Assembly (NCBI RefSeq): GCF_019279795.1
Contig: NC_056729.1
Span: 1,865,963,077-1,866,027,076, forward strand
Direction of reading: 5' to 3'
DNA from: Protopterus annectens
Taxonomy: Eukaryota > Chordata > Ceratodontiformes > Protopteridae
Length of the DNA: 64,000 nucleotides
Made by a program: the position numbers and the translations under genes. The notes beneath the pieces were generated by a model that searched no databases, had not been told where the DNA came from, and worked only from the letters and a program-made list of their open reading frames with translations. Positions 12,117 to 23,426 of this stretch are shown one piece after another (positions within the stretch are counted from its first letter, which is position 1; every line of letters starts with the position of its first letter).

Positions 12117-13255
12117 TTGGATTCTACCTCTAATTCCAAATCTTCTGTCTCAACAACAGGGCCGGATTTGGCACAACCATATCAAGACTCTCAGCCTGGC
12201 AGCTTGGTGTATCCAGGGCCTTTGAACAATTCTGCCCTTACCAAACAGGTAATGGATGCTATCTTAGAAGCCAGAAGGCCTAGCACCAAAAAATCTTATG
12301 CAGGAAAATGGAAAAGATTTTGTGCTTGGATGCAGGCTCAAGGTTCGGATCCTACTACTCCAAACATTCCTCTTATTTTGCAATACCTAACAGAGATGTT
12401 GCACAAGGGCTTATCTTTTTCATCTATTAAAATACATGCTTCAGCTATCTCTGCTCATTACAACACGGATCATCCAATTTTCTCACATCCACTACTTAAA
12501 CAATATCTCAGAGGGGCAAAAAACTTAAGTCCCCCTAGGAGAGCTCCAACCCCTGCTTGGGATCTCAATTATGTGTTGGAAAAACTAACCTTGCCTCCTT
12601 TTGAGCCTGCGGCCCCTACAGATTTAAAGTTTTTATCCTGGAAAACTGCTTTCTGGCAATTACTTCAGCCAGACAAGTTTCGGAGTTACAAGCACTCATG
12701 GCTGTGGTACCTTTCATTATTTTTCACCAAGACAGGATCTCTTTGAGGACTAACCCTACATTTATGCCTAAAGTGGTTTCAAAGGTGGCCTTGAATCAGA
12801 CTATTCACCTTCCTACTTTCTATCCTAATCCTCAGAATAAAGGTGAGAGGATTTTGCATTCTTTGGACATACACAGGTAGCTTCGCTTTTACCTGGACAG
12901 AACAAAGACCTTCAGGAAAACAGACCAACTGTTTGTAGCATATGCTGCTACTTCTCAAGGTAAAGCCATTACAAAACAGACCATTTCTAAATGGATTGCC
13001 CATGGTATCAGATTCTGTTACTCTCGTCATGGAAAGCAAATCCCTGGAAACATCAGGACACATTCAACTAGAGCTGCTGCTACTTCGGCAGCTTTTCTCG
13101 GAGGAGTACCTACCAAAGAAATTTTGGAAGCTGCAACTTGGATTTCTGTGCATACCTTCACTAAGCACTATAATCTCCCTCTCTACTCTAAATCTAGGGC
13201 AGGCTTTGCTTCTGCAGTCCTGCAGGGCATTCTAGCCTCTCCTTCTGTACAATAA
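12117..13255 (+). pseudogene. DIRS-a tyrosine recombinase (broken; catalytic Arg I replaced)
   Basis: The N-terminal SAM-like core-binding domain (KKSYAGKWKRFCAWMQ) is followed by the catalytic domain. A one-base deletion at about 12,651 and a TAG at 12,878 break the frame. In the restored register the Arg I box reads SARQVSELQAL, so the arginine just before VSEL is Gln (CAA, consistent with CpG decay of CGA). The HxxR box (RTHSTRAAATSAAF, near 13,055) and the presumed tyrosine in TFTKHY (near 13,163) are intact, and the frame ends at 13,255. The enzyme would integrate the circular cDNA. Confidence 0.88.
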
Positions 13256-13284
13256 CCATCCACCCCTTTCTCAGCTTTGGGATT

Positions 13285-13388
13285 CAACCCTACTGTGATG
13301 ACTCTAACAGTGAAGCACGATGAACATAGTACAGTTGTGTACACTTACCATAAATGTAGATGTTCGAGTGTATTCACTGTTGCAGTCT
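13285..13388 (+). repeat. DIRS-a internal complementary region (ICR)
   Basis: The first half (from AACCCTACTGTGATGACT) is the complement of the left outer end, and the second half (to TTCACTGTTGCAGTC) is the complement of the right outer end. They join at CATAGTACAG near 13,330. This head-to-tail junction is the hallmark of DIRS elements and templates completion of circular cDNA ends. Confidence 0.92.
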
Positions 13389-13529
13389 GGGTTGCCCTCC
13401 CTGTCCCCTCTTTTGCTGTTATTTGGTTTGTCCTCCATTCTACCTTTTCTCCTGAGGTTTATTTGCTGGTAATAATGGGGAATGTTTTTGTCTAATATGT
13501 TAGCGTTTTTGGGGCACCTGACATCTGGG

Positions 13530-13744
13530 GCAAGAAAAACTGGAGAAAATGATGTCAGCTGGAGTCTTTATACCCCTGGCGCACTGACGTCAGGGAGGAT
13601 GCGACTACAACCGACGCCGGACCCAGACTTTGGGATTCTGGCCGACTGAGGGCTGCCTGCCAGCAGGAAGAACCCTACAGTGATGACTGCAACAGTGAAT
13701 ACACTCGAACATCTACATTTATGGTAAGTGTACACAACTGTACT
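13530..13744 (-). repeat. DIRS-a right ITR
   Basis: Inverted copy of 8,193-8,376, including the inward-facing TATA and TGACGTCA. Its outer ~55 bases (ACTCGAACATCTACATTTAT... to 13,744) are the part unique to the right end and are copied in the ICR. Confidence 0.92.
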
Positions 13745-13811
13745 TTTCGGGCTTTTCATCTCAGTATATTGGGCTTCGGGATTCTGTGCTTTCAGGATTT
13801 TGTAGGGGACC

Positions 13812-13821
13812 CATATATATA

Positions 13822-13856
<35 letters not shown>

Positions 13857-13874
13857 GTACATATATAGATATGT
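13812..13874. repeat. (TA)n microsatellite
   Basis: Interrupted TA/TATG runs just outside the DIRS-a right end. Confidence 0.9.
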
Positions 13875-14004
13875 AGTAGCTGTTTAGATGTGGATGTAAT
13901 TAAACATACACATATGTCTAGATGTTGGTATACATTCTCTGTACTGTTGCATTACTGGGCTGGATGTTATGTTACTGACAACATCAGAATTATGTATATC
14001 TGGC

Positions 14005-14075
14005 ATGGCTTACTGGTAAGTCACTTTGTGTATGGTGTGCATGGTCCTGGATTCAAGCCTTGCAGAGGCTGCTTA
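14005..14075 (+). repeat. tRNA-like fragment, possible SINE head
   Basis: An A-box-like TGGCTTACTGG is followed 39 bases later by a B-box-like GGATTCAAGCC. The spacing fits a pol III type 2 promoter. I cannot fold a convincing clover-leaf, so a SINE relic is more likely than a gene. Confidence 0.4.
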
Positions 14076-14449
14076 ATTTGTTGCTGATTAGAACAAGGGC
14101 CATTAGATACAGAGTGATTAAGGCACTTTAAAGCAATTGTACATGGGTTTGCATGGAGCTAAGCACTGCTAACTTCCAGTTACAGTTTCTTATACTCATT
14201 TAGCTTTCACATTGCTTAATCTGTGTAGGCAGTGCTTACCCTCCTGCAAATGCACATAAACATGCTTACTAGTGCTTACATATGCTTACTACTGCTTAGT
14301 TGTGCTTACACCTGGTTACTAGTGCATTATTCATTATGACACTGCTACTTCACATGTGCATTTCCTGCAGTACTCTAATTCATACATATGTGTTTAGTGC
14401 GTTTTGCAACAAAACTATTGGTTATAATGTGCTTTGCTATGTAAAATAG

Positions 14450-14533
14450 ACTGTGCTGCAGTGGGACTCGAACCGGGAATGCCTGCTCATTAGGCAGATT
14501 CTCTGCCCACTACACTGTTGCTGTGCTGCTTCA
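14450..14533 (-). repeat. tRNA-like SINE head or tRNA pseudogene (minus strand)
   Basis: Read on the minus strand, a TAGTGGGCAGAG A-box-like region leads to a 5-bp anticodon-type stem (TCTGC/GCAGG) with the 7-base loop CTAATGA, then a perfect B box GGTTCGAGTCC. The loop would place AAT (Ile) in the anticodon position. The T stem pairs at only two positions and the acceptor ends do not pair, so a functional tRNA is unlikely. Confidence 0.5.
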
Positions 14534-15089
14534 TTTGCATATCTTCCTTGTTATCCTCTTCAGCCTTCTCAGCTGCTTTAACCGTAGCTAAGCGTTGGGC
14601 ACACCTGCGCACCTACAGTTAGCTGTACTCAGATTTTTAAACAAAATGAATACATGGGTTTCATCATTTCATTTTAATGTACTTTTACTGTTGTACACAT
14701 GGGAAACTGTTGGTGGGGATATGCGGACACCTATGAGTGATCTCGCTCATTTCTTCAACTTTCAGCTGTTCTACATTGCAGGGGCGTGTTTATTCTGAGA
14801 GCTGTGCTCTCAAACATGTCCTTTGCACTCGTACACACTCCATGTAAGCCGAGGATCTCTGGTATCATGCCTTCAATGATATGCATGGTGCGCTACCGTC
14901 CTGCTCCTAAATGGGCGCTTCCATGTAGGACTTAGCTAGTCCTGCATGGAAGTTTAGTAAATCCGGGGTACTGTCATTAACATTGCTGATAAACAATAAC
15001 AGTCTGTAGAAATTTGGAATGCTGGTTAGTAATAACAGTGCTGCTAAATATATCCAAAGTTTCTACACATCATCTGATTGTCCTGAATA

Positions 15090-15379
15090 ATGTAAACTGA
15101 AACCGTCTTTATTTAACCTGTCTTCTGTACTCAGGCTCAGGTGTCTGTATTCAAAAAAACACACAGAAAAGCAAAGTTGCAGAAAACCACTGAACAAGTG
15201 AAAAACACACTGCAAGCAAAATATAAGGTATTTTAATAAAAACTCTACTGCCTCAGCAACACAGCCTTCCAGGAGTTAATACACAATAAAAAAAGAATAC
15301 CAGTATAAATTGTGAACATATTCAAAGCAATTAAACAATTAACCTATTAAAACTGAGCAATTATAAGAAAACTCTCAAA
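15090..15379 (-). other. Probable 3' flank of the Penelope-like fragment
   Basis: AT-rich, without coding potential. It directly follows the end of the PLE endonuclease frame on the minus strand, so it may be the element's 3' UTR or pLTR, but no hammerhead core is present here. Confidence 0.35.
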
Positions 15380-16158
15380 TTACATTCCTTACTCAAACCA
15401 TGAGGAGACGGAGTATTAAACTGAAGAATAAAGAGTGTTTCTTTATATAATAATTTTTTCTTTAGTAAACCAATATCTTTAGCAAAACCTGTTATAATAT
15501 ACATGTTTTTAAACAATTATATTCCCCTCTATGAAACACATTAAAGTGCATAGACACAGGATTATCATAATTTTTATTTTTCATGTCCCTAATATGTTCT
15601 TGTAGTCTAACCTTAAAAACTGTTTTGGTTTCCCCTATGTAAAAAAGAACACAAGAACAAAAAAAGGGCATAAATCATACATTTTGTTGCACAAGTGTAA
15701 GATGAAATACAATGAAAACTTATCCCATTATTTGTATCAAAAGACCTAACTATATATTGCCCACAAGGAATAGTTCCAATAGTATCAGGTGATACACTTA
15801 AAACATCTTCAGGTACAATAAATGTATTATGTACTACCATGTCCCTAACATTTTGACCTCTCTTATACAATATAAGGGGAATCCTATATAAATTAACACA
15901 ATTTTACTACTAAGTAAAAAGGCCAATAATACTGAACAATATCAACCACTTCTTTGCTCAAAATATTGAAAATAGTGACAAAATAAACTTTTCTCTCACC
16001 ACTACATTTACAGTTTACATTATTCTCATGATTATATCTAATAACTGAGGTATGTACCCCTTCATAATACTGAAATAACTTTTTAAAGAGTCAGTAATTA
16101 ATCCATCATTATAACCTCTTTGTTTAAATGTGATACCCTTATCTATTATTTTTCTATC
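15380..16158 (-). pseudogene. Penelope-like element: RT end and GIY-YIG endonuclease (broken)
   Basis: On the minus strand, from 16,158 down, a KQRGYNDG motif typical of the region after PLE RT is read. An RGQNVRDMVV box follows near 15,850, then a Cys-rich segment (CATKCMIYALF near 15,680). After a frame change the YIG part reads as IGETKTVFKVRLQEHIRDM (near 15,620-15,560), with the conserved R and EH. The C-terminal LLYKETLFILQFNTPSPHGL box matches the end of PLE endonucleases. At least three frame breaks occur. In active PLEs this domain nicks the target for priming. The L1-like LINE cuts it off at its RT side. Confidence 0.8.
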
Positions 16159-16290
16159 CTTCCAAAAACTTTTATTATTTTGTTTTCATTATAAACACAT
16201 GCAAATGAACATAAGCAAATACAATAAAACAATAACAAAACTATTTACAATATTAACATTCATCCATGATAAACAATCATTTTATCCATG

Positions 16291-16295
16291 AGAAG
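16291..16295. repeat. Target-site duplication of the Gypsy, left
   Basis: AGAAG directly before the left LTR; repeated at 23,427-23,431 after the right LTR. Confidence 0.9.
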
Positions 16296-17594
16296 TGTGA
16301 TGCCTGTGCCCTGGCCCAGCAATCAAGGAGCCACCATCCTCACAACTAACACCAGTGAGGGACATCCGATATAGGAGGAAAGGATAACAAATACACACAG
16401 TAAAGTGCAATTTCCATTAGGAGCACACAGAGGTCACAGTCAGCCCGGGGTTGGTCGCTCCCTTGCTCTCCAGGTCCCCAATAAGAGTCCCCACTGGCAC
16501 AGCTATAGGGTCCAGATCTCAACCAGCTGAGCAAGCTAAAACCTCCAGCACCCTCTCTGTCCAACCAGTGCTTCGTGTCCCTGCCCAAGTAGCTGACACA
16601 CACACACTTTGAGATAAGAGTTTATACAACCACACAGACACTCCTGGGGAAGGCTGGCACAGGTTCTCTAGCTGCACCCCTTTTACCCAGACTATACAAT
16701 AAAAATCACTGCCACCACCCAGCTAATAATTATCAGCTACCCAAAGGCCCTTAAAGGGTGTCCAAGTATTACTGTGCAATATTATTATCCACCTGGTAAG
16801 TGTCACTAGACAGTCAAGGCTTATTAGAGTGACTTGGTACAGGATCACTATATACATGCAATGTACTCTAGAGCTTAAATTATCTCTGCACAGAACAGCC
16901 ATAGTTAAATGGGTTTAAAAATATTTAATAATAATTAAAAACACAAGACAATACTTTCTACTTCACAGTGCTAGTCAAGAGTTCAGAGATCACAGAGAAA
17001 TACTTAAAATAATTCAGTAGTACAGTTCTGACATCACAGAAAAACACATAATCTAATATTTCTAGTTTCTAGCTATTTCTAAGAGAAAACACACGTCTAA
17101 GATAAACTTACATATAGAGCAAGACAGTGCTGATGAGTTTGGATGATCAAGACAAAAATGCTTAATACTTTCTGATTCTGTCAGCTTAAATTGATACTAC
17201 AGTCCTGATTCACATTACATCATTCTTCACACTTCCCTGGGTTCCCAGGCTAATAGAAACTACATTTACATTCTTCACTCTGGGCAGAAACCAGAACAAT
17301 AAAGGACATTTATGCATGCAATTTCTGGCCATTATCTCTGGCCTTAAATTCCTTCACCTAGACAGGCTGGAGCCAACCTTAAAGATCAAAGACAGTCATA
17401 AAATGCTTGACTTAGCTTCCTTACTGCAGAGTGCACTGTTGCATTTTTTTGCAGTTCCACATGTAACTGTATTTTTCCATTTAAGATAACAAGCCTGTGG
17501 CTTACATTAATATTTACAAATGGCATAATTTTAATTCTGTCTGGCTAGGCTGGCAGCCTTCACCTATCTTCACTAGCCTTCACCTATCATCACA
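16296..17594 (-). repeat. Gypsy 3' LTR
   Basis: Starts TGTGATGCCTGTGCCC and ends in CATCACA on the plus strand. It matches 22,141-23,426 throughout, with small indels. On the coding strand it is the downstream LTR. The preceding polypurine tract is weak (AAGGCAGGATG). Confidence 0.93.
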
Positions 17595-17673
17595 CATCCT
17601 GCCTTGGAACACTCAAGCTAGTTTTTCAAGTAACCCTTAAACGCTGCTTGAGAGGGTTAGGTCTGAGTATACC

Positions 17674-19004
17674 TTACCCCAATCCCTGTCTTGAGAGCCC
17701 ATCTGCATTGGCATTGCTAATCCCACTGAGGTGCTGCATGGACATATATACTTGCAACCCCAGGCTCCATCTTAGCAACTTGGCATTTTGCTGGCTGGCT
17801 CTTTTGAACCATGTTAGGGGGTTGTGATCTGTCATAACAGTGAATTTCCTTCCATACAGATAAGGTTGATGTTTCTGCAGTGCCCACACTATGGTTAGAC
17901 ATTCCTTTTCTACAGCTGCATAGCATTCTCCCTGTGTTGGAGCCTACGACTGAGATAAACCACTGGGTGCTCTTCTCCCTCTAAAGAAATCTGGCTAAAT
18001 ACAGCCCCCACTCCATGGTTTGAAGCATCCACCTGCACAACAAATTCTTTGCTGTAATCTGGACTGGCTAACACAGGGGGTCCTCCCAAAGCTTCTGGAA
18101 TGCCTGCTCACATGCTCAGGTCCACACTACCTTATCTGGCCTGTTCTTCCTTGTCAGGTCTGTGCGGGGAGCAGCTATCGTACTATAACTGAGGAAGAAC
18201 TTTCTGTAGTACCCTGCTGTCCCTAAAAATGCCCTCACCTGCTTTTTAGTAACAGGTTCAGGCCATGCCTGAATGGCTTCCACTTTGGCAGGTTCTGGCC
18301 TTATCTTTCCACTCCCCACTGTATGTTAGTTAGGAGACCTCTGCCATACCCACCTGACATTTGCTCGGCTTAATGGTCAACCCTGCCCTCTGTAGTCTGC
18401 CCAGCACCTCCCTGACATGCTGAAGGTGCTCTGGCCAGGAATGGCTGTAGATGGCAATATCATCTAGGTAAGCAAGGGCAAACGCTCCTGCCAGGATATG
18501 ATCTACCAGCCTCTGGAAAGTGGCTGGGGCATTCTTCTTCCCAAATGACATATTTGTGAAGTCATACAAGCCAAAAGGAGTCACAAAGGCTGACTTCTCT
18601 CTAGCACTGGGAGTCAAGGGCACCTGACAGTAACTTTTGGTAAGATCAATGGTTGTAAGATGCTTAGCCCCGCCCAGCTGCTCTAGGGCCTCATCTATCC
18701 TAGACATGGGGCAAGCATCTGACTCTGTGTGACTATTTAATTTCCTGTAGTCCACACAGAACCTGGTTTTGCCATCCTTCCTTGGCATCAGCACCACTGG
18801 GGTGGCCCAGGGACTGTTGGACTCTCGAATCACCCCTAGTTCCAACATCTCCTGTACCTCCTCCCTCAGAGTCTGTTTGACTCTCTCAGGCGCTCTATAA
18901 GGGGCCTGCCTAATAGGCCTTTGGGGTCCTGTATCCACCTGGTGCTGCCCCTGGTGGGTGCACCCTGGTTTCCCAGTGAACATGTCCCCAAATTCCTGCA
19001 ACAC
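17674..19004 (-). pseudogene. Gypsy reverse transcriptase and RNase H
   Basis: The minus-strand frame from 19,004 to 18,330 is open. It has a YRAPERVKQ pre-RT box, ELGVIRESNSPWATPVV, FCVDYRKLN, LTTIDLTKSY (first catalytic Asp), APATFQRLVD and YLDDIAIYS (catalytic pair intact). After a break near 18,325 the connection domain continues (AFLGTAGYYRKF, 18,319-18,116). RNase H is read near 17,926-17,674 with LTWFKRASQQNAKLLRW and a terminal ANADGLSRQ. RT core residues look intact; frameshifts near 18,325 and around 17,940-18,110 break the product. Confidence 0.92.
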
Positions 19005-19149
19005 AGCTCGGATTTCTCAAACCTGGGTAGGAGATAGCTACTGGGACATTGCTACCCCTTCCACTGAGGTGTCAGCCCGAGCCTCACTAGGAGATCAGCA
19101 CCCAGATCTCCATCAGACTCCTCCTGAAATCCACTGCTAATACTTGAGC

Positions 19150-20560
19150 ACAAGGGCCCTCCCTGTCATGGTAAGGTTTCATCGTGTTAACATTGTACAA
19201 TTTGTGTCCCTGCCTTCTGCCTAGCAGTTCCACCATGTAATTAGCATCACTTACCTTTCTTACCACCTTGTAGGCTCCCTCCCAAACTACTTGTGCCTGA
19301 CAGGAATGAGAACCATTACCTGCTGCCCCACAGCATGAACTCTAGCTCAAGCATTCCTGTCATACCACACCTTTTTGTGTTGTTGGGCTTTTGCCAGGTT
19401 CTCTTGGGCCAAACTCATGAGTTCCCTGAGCCTTGTCCTGAGGTTTAGGATGTATGCCACAGCAGACTCCTTGTGAGACTCACACTCACCTTTCCACTCA
19501 TCTTAAATTAAATCTAGAGGTCTCCTTACCCTATGCCCATACAGCAACTGAAAGGGTGAAAAAACAGTGGATTCCTGGGGAACCTCTTTGTAAGCAAATA
19601 GATGGGGCAAATATTTGTCCCAGTCACTCTTAAACTGATCTGCAAATGCCCGTAGCATGGACCTGATTGTAAAGTTTAACCTCTCAACAAGACCATTAGT
19701 CTGGGGGTGGTAGGGGTAGTCTTCATGTGCTTCACCCCCACAGGACTTTCACAGACAAGCCAGCAGGTCTGACATTAAATTGTCCCCTCTGTCAGTCAGT
19801 ATTTCTTTTGGGAAACCTACCCTGCTGAAAATCTCTAACAAAGCATTTGCCACCTTCTCTGCTCAATGGAGGACAAAGCTACTGCCTCAGGGTATCATGT
19901 AGCTTAATCAACTACCACTAGGATATACTTTTTCCCTGTGGAACTTGGGGTACTTAGAGGACCCACAATATCCATAGCTACCCTCTGAAATGACTCTTCA
20001 ATCACAGCCAAAGGCAATGAAAGAGCTCTCACCTCGTCTCCTGCCTTACCTACCTTTTGGCAGTGCTCACAGGTCCTGCAGTACCCTGTTACATCTCTGA
20101 AAATTCCACGCCAATAGAAGTTCTGCATAATACTCCTCTTTGTAAATTTTATGCCCATATGACCTGCAAAGGAAATACCATGGGCTATGGCTAGAAGCAC
20201 CAGATGGTAGACTCTAGGCAATACCAACTGATGTACTCTCTCACCTTCTAGCCCTCCCTCAGGGGTCCACTCTCTGTATAGTAACCCTCTGTCCCAGTAT
20301 ACAGATTCTCTCTTTCCTTGAGAATCAAGTGGCTCCCTAGCTACCTGCCTCAGGCCGTGCACTGTAGGGTCTGAGAGCTGAGCCTGTCTCAACTCTCTCC
20401 TTGTAACCCTTCGCAGCTCCCCTTCCGCAGGAAGTCTGGCATCCTCTGACAGTGGTGCCTCACTGTCAGCCTGGGTACTACTACTCGCCTCTACCTTTAC
20501 AGTCATTCTGTCCAAGGGAACATCAGTACCCACAAGCAGCTGTGGCTCACCTTCAGTCTC
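19150..20560 (-). pseudogene. Gypsy integrase (upstream of RT)
   Basis: On the minus strand, a zinc-binding H2C2 region is read near 20,200-20,050 (HGISFAGHMG ... CRTCEHC). The catalytic core starts with VAMDIVGPL (first Asp, near 19,985). The open frame ends at 19,904. Further core motifs are readable in other frames: LTDRGDN (second Asp, near 19,800) and NGLVERLN (Glu, near 19,690). So the DDE triad residues are visible, but stops and shifts interrupt the gene. The position ahead of RT is the notable feature. Confidence 0.85.
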
Positions 20561-21915
20561 ACTGCTACAGGGTAGCTCCCTCCCTGACGTAACCACCTCA
20601 CCAGTCCTGGCTGCAAGTATGCTGTCTGTCTGGGTCTCCCTCGGGCTACCAGACCCACATGCTTGTCTCCTAGCCTGACTGCATGTAACTGCATAAGCAT
20701 ATGGTACTGCCTCATCCAAATCCTTCCCTATCAGGACATCTGCAGGATGGTAGTTCGGTACCCCTGTTGTCTCAAGACAACCTACAGTTGGCATTTTGTC
20801 TTTCCCACGTACTGCCTCCCTCGTATTGTGTTCCCCACCTTGCCTCCATGGACACTTGTATGCCACATGGCCTCACTGGTTGCATTCAAAACATTTAACC
20901 CTAGCTCCTGGACGTGTACCTGGACTAGTGACTCCCCCTGCTATTGGCAGATTCTGTTGGGGTAGTCTGTGCTGCCCACCATGGGTTCCTTTAGACCTAT
21001 GAGCAGTATTGGGGGTCCCTTTCCTGTGCAGGGCTGCCCTGTTTGCCAGGTATAGGTCTCCCTTCTTCCCCAACTCTTCTGAAGTAGTACCTTGTCTATC
21101 AGCTAACCAGATCCTTATGTCCTCAGGCAAAGTTCAAAGGGCTTGTTCCCTCACCAAAAAGTCTGCCAGCTCTTCAAATGTGGTGACCTGGCATCCACTC
21201 ACCCACTTATGGAAGTAAGTGCTCAGTTCAGCAACATATTAACACACACTTTTCATCTGCTTTGCATCTTTGCTCACTAAACTTTTTCCTATATGTTTCA
21301 GATGTTAGCTTAAACAATTCCAAGTGATTTTTAACAGCAGTATAATCAAAACATGCAATGTCAGACATTTTTGACAAAACAGTTAACAGTTACAGCTTTA
21401 CCATGGAGTAAGGGGGTTAAGAACCGCACCCAGAGCCTTTGGTCAAGACTGTACTGTTTGCATACCCCTCTCAAACATATGCAAGAAACTATCAAAATTA
21501 TCCCCCTCTTTAAACTGCAGAAGGAATTTAGTGACTTTTGTGCTTCTGGGGTCAATTTACTCTTTTCCTCATTACCTCCATGACTCTGACGAAGAGTCAG
21601 CATTTCCCTGTCATGCCTCCTCTGCTGCTCCTTTTCCTCGGCTTCTATCTCCAAATGCCTGGCCTCCAACTCGAGTATCTTTAGCTCAAGACGGATTTTT
21701 AAGTCCTCTGCAGAAAGGTTGAGCTGTCCATTCCCCAAGGATATTATATCTCCACTGCCAGTCTGATTGTCCTCCTGGTTGCTGTTTTCTGATGCAGATG
21801 TAACCAAGGCTGCAATCAGGTCTGCATTATTCAGGTTTCTATGCACCAGTCCCCTAGCCTGGTGCATCTCCGCCAGGTGGCTCCTTGTCAGCTTGCCATA
21901 CTCCTCTGCTGACAT
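20560..21915 (-). pseudogene. Gypsy gag with SCAN-like domain, CCHC knuckle and protease remnant
   Basis: The frame from 21,915 starts MSAEEYGKLTRSHLAEM and contains a Glu/Arg/Leu-rich coiled coil (about residues 70-115), then a WVRFLTPLLHGKAV box. After a frame break comes a SCAN-like stretch (FEELADFLVREQAL, LPEDIRIWLADRQGTT near 21,190-21,090), a CFECNQxGH knuckle near 20,890 with one stop inside, and then VLIGKDL, which resembles the end of a retroviral-type protease. The DSG/DTG catalytic box of the protease is not visible, so that segment seems deleted. SCAN domains of vertebrate transcription factors are thought to derive from such gag proteins. Confidence 0.8.
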
Positions 21916-22140
21916 GCTGCCTGCTCACCCTGACTAACTAAGCTAACAAAAGAAATAAAACAATTGTGATCTGAACTCTGAGTATTCACTGCATGTCTGA
22001 TTTAGAGTATAAAACACCTTCAAAGCTTACTGTACACAAGCTACAGGAATTCACTCTAACCATACCACTACAAGCCAATTAGTATTCGCCAACCAGTTAA
22101 TATGTGGTGTGGATATCCCACCACTGCCAAACAATTAATA

Positions 22141-23426
22141 TGTGACACCCGTGCCCTGGCCCAGCAATCAAGGAGCCTCCATCCTCACCACTAACACCAG
22201 TGAGGGCCATCCCATATAGGAGGAAAGGATAACAAATACACCCACTAAAGTGCAAATTCCCTTAAGAGCACACAGAGCTCACAGTCAGTCTGGGGTTGGT
22301 CAATCCCTTGCTCTCCAGGTCCGCAATAAGACTCCCTGCTGACACAGCTATAGGGTCCAGATCTCAGCCAGCTGGATAAGCTAAATCCTCCAGCACACTC
22401 GCTGTCCAACCAGTGGTTCGTGTCCCTGCCCAAGTAGCTGACACACACACACACACACTTTGAGATAAGAGTTTTATACAACCACACAGACACTCCTGGG
22501 AAAGGCTGGCACAGGTTATCCAGCTGTGCCCCTTTTACCCAGACAAATGGTAGAAATCACTGCCACCATCCATCTAATAATCATCAGCTACCCAAAGGCC
22601 CTTAAAAGGGTGTCCAATTATTACTGTGCAATATTATTATTCACCTGGTAAGTGCAACTAAACAGTCAAGGCTTATTAGGGTTACTTGGTACAGGGTCAC
22701 TATATACATGCAATGTACTCTAGAGCTTAAATTATCTCTACACAAAACAGCCACAGTTAAAAGTGTTTAAAAATATTTAATGATAAATAATTAAAAACAC
22801 AAGACAATACTTTTTACTACACAGTGCTAGTCAAGAGTTCAGAGATCACAGAGAAATACTTAAAATAATTCAGTAGTACAGTTCTGACATCACAGAAAAA
22901 CAAGTAATCTAATCTTTCTAGTTTCTAACTATTTCTAAGAGAAAACACAAGTCTAAGATAAACTTACATATAGAGCAAGACAGTGCTGATGAGTTGGATG
23001 GTCAAGACAAAAATGCTTAATGCTTTCTGATTCTCTCTGCTTAAATTGATACTACAGTCCTGATTCACATTACATCATTCTTCACATTTCCCTGGGTTCC
23101 CAGTTACAGAAATTACATTTACATTCTTCACCTCTGGGCAGAAACCAGAGCAAAAAATGACATTTATGCATGCAAATTCTGGCCATTATCTCTGGCCTTA
23201 AAATAATAGCAAGACTTCCTTCACCTAGACAGGCTGGAGCCAACTTTAAAGATCAAAGACAGTCATAAAATGCTTGACTTAGCTTCCTTACAGCCGAGTG
23301 CACTGTTACATTTTTTGCAGTTCCACATGTAACAGCATCTTTTCATTTAAGACAACAAGCCTGTGGCTCACATTTTTACAAATGGCAGCCTTCACATATC
23401 TTCACTAGCCTTCACCTATCGTCACA
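22141..23426 (-). repeat. Gypsy 5' LTR
   Basis: Upstream LTR with respect to the coding strand. Just inside it, on the minus strand, TGGCAGTGGTGGG begins about 10 bases from the LTR edge and may be the primer-binding site; I cannot match it to a tRNA. Confidence 0.93.

Larger units (their letters stand above)
8193..13744 (+). mobile_element. DIRS-a: complete-architecture DIRS tyrosine-recombinase retrotransposon
   Basis: This is a 5.55-kb element with ITRs of about 190-215 bp at both ends and the gene order gag, RT-RNase H (plus a putative methyltransferase-like segment), YR. An ICR before the right ITR joins the complements of the two outer ends. The ends were set from the ICR, which places the left outer end at ATGTTCATCG (8,193) and the right outer end at ...CAACTGTACT (13,744). 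No target duplication is visible, as expected for YR-mediated integration. All three genes carry stops or frameshifts, so this copy is dead, but its structure is unusually complete. Confidence 0.93.
13875..15089. other. Intergenic stretch with tRNA-like fragments
   Basis: No coding region is visible. It contains two tRNA-like pieces annotated separately and a run of degenerate GCTTACTAGT-like words at about 14,230-14,330. The rest shows nothing recognisable. Confidence 0.5.
16296..23426 (-). mobile_element. Gmr1-like Ty3/Gypsy LTR retrotransposon, near full length
   Basis: Two direct LTRs of about 1.29-1.30 kb (TGTGA...TCACA) flank a 4.5-kb interior and 5-bp AGAAG target duplications flank the whole. 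Coding is on the minus strand: gag (coiled coil, SCAN-like region, CCHC knuckle), a protease remnant, integrase, then RT and RNase H. Integrase before RT is the arrangement described for Gmr1-like elements, unlike ordinary Gypsy. By eye the LTRs differ at roughly one base in fourteen in their first 190 bases, so the insertion is not recent. Genes carry stops and frameshifts. Confidence 0.92.

Noticed and set aside
14450-14533. A functional tRNA-Ile gene
   Set aside because: T stem and acceptor stem do not pair; only the boxes and the anticodon stem are preserved.
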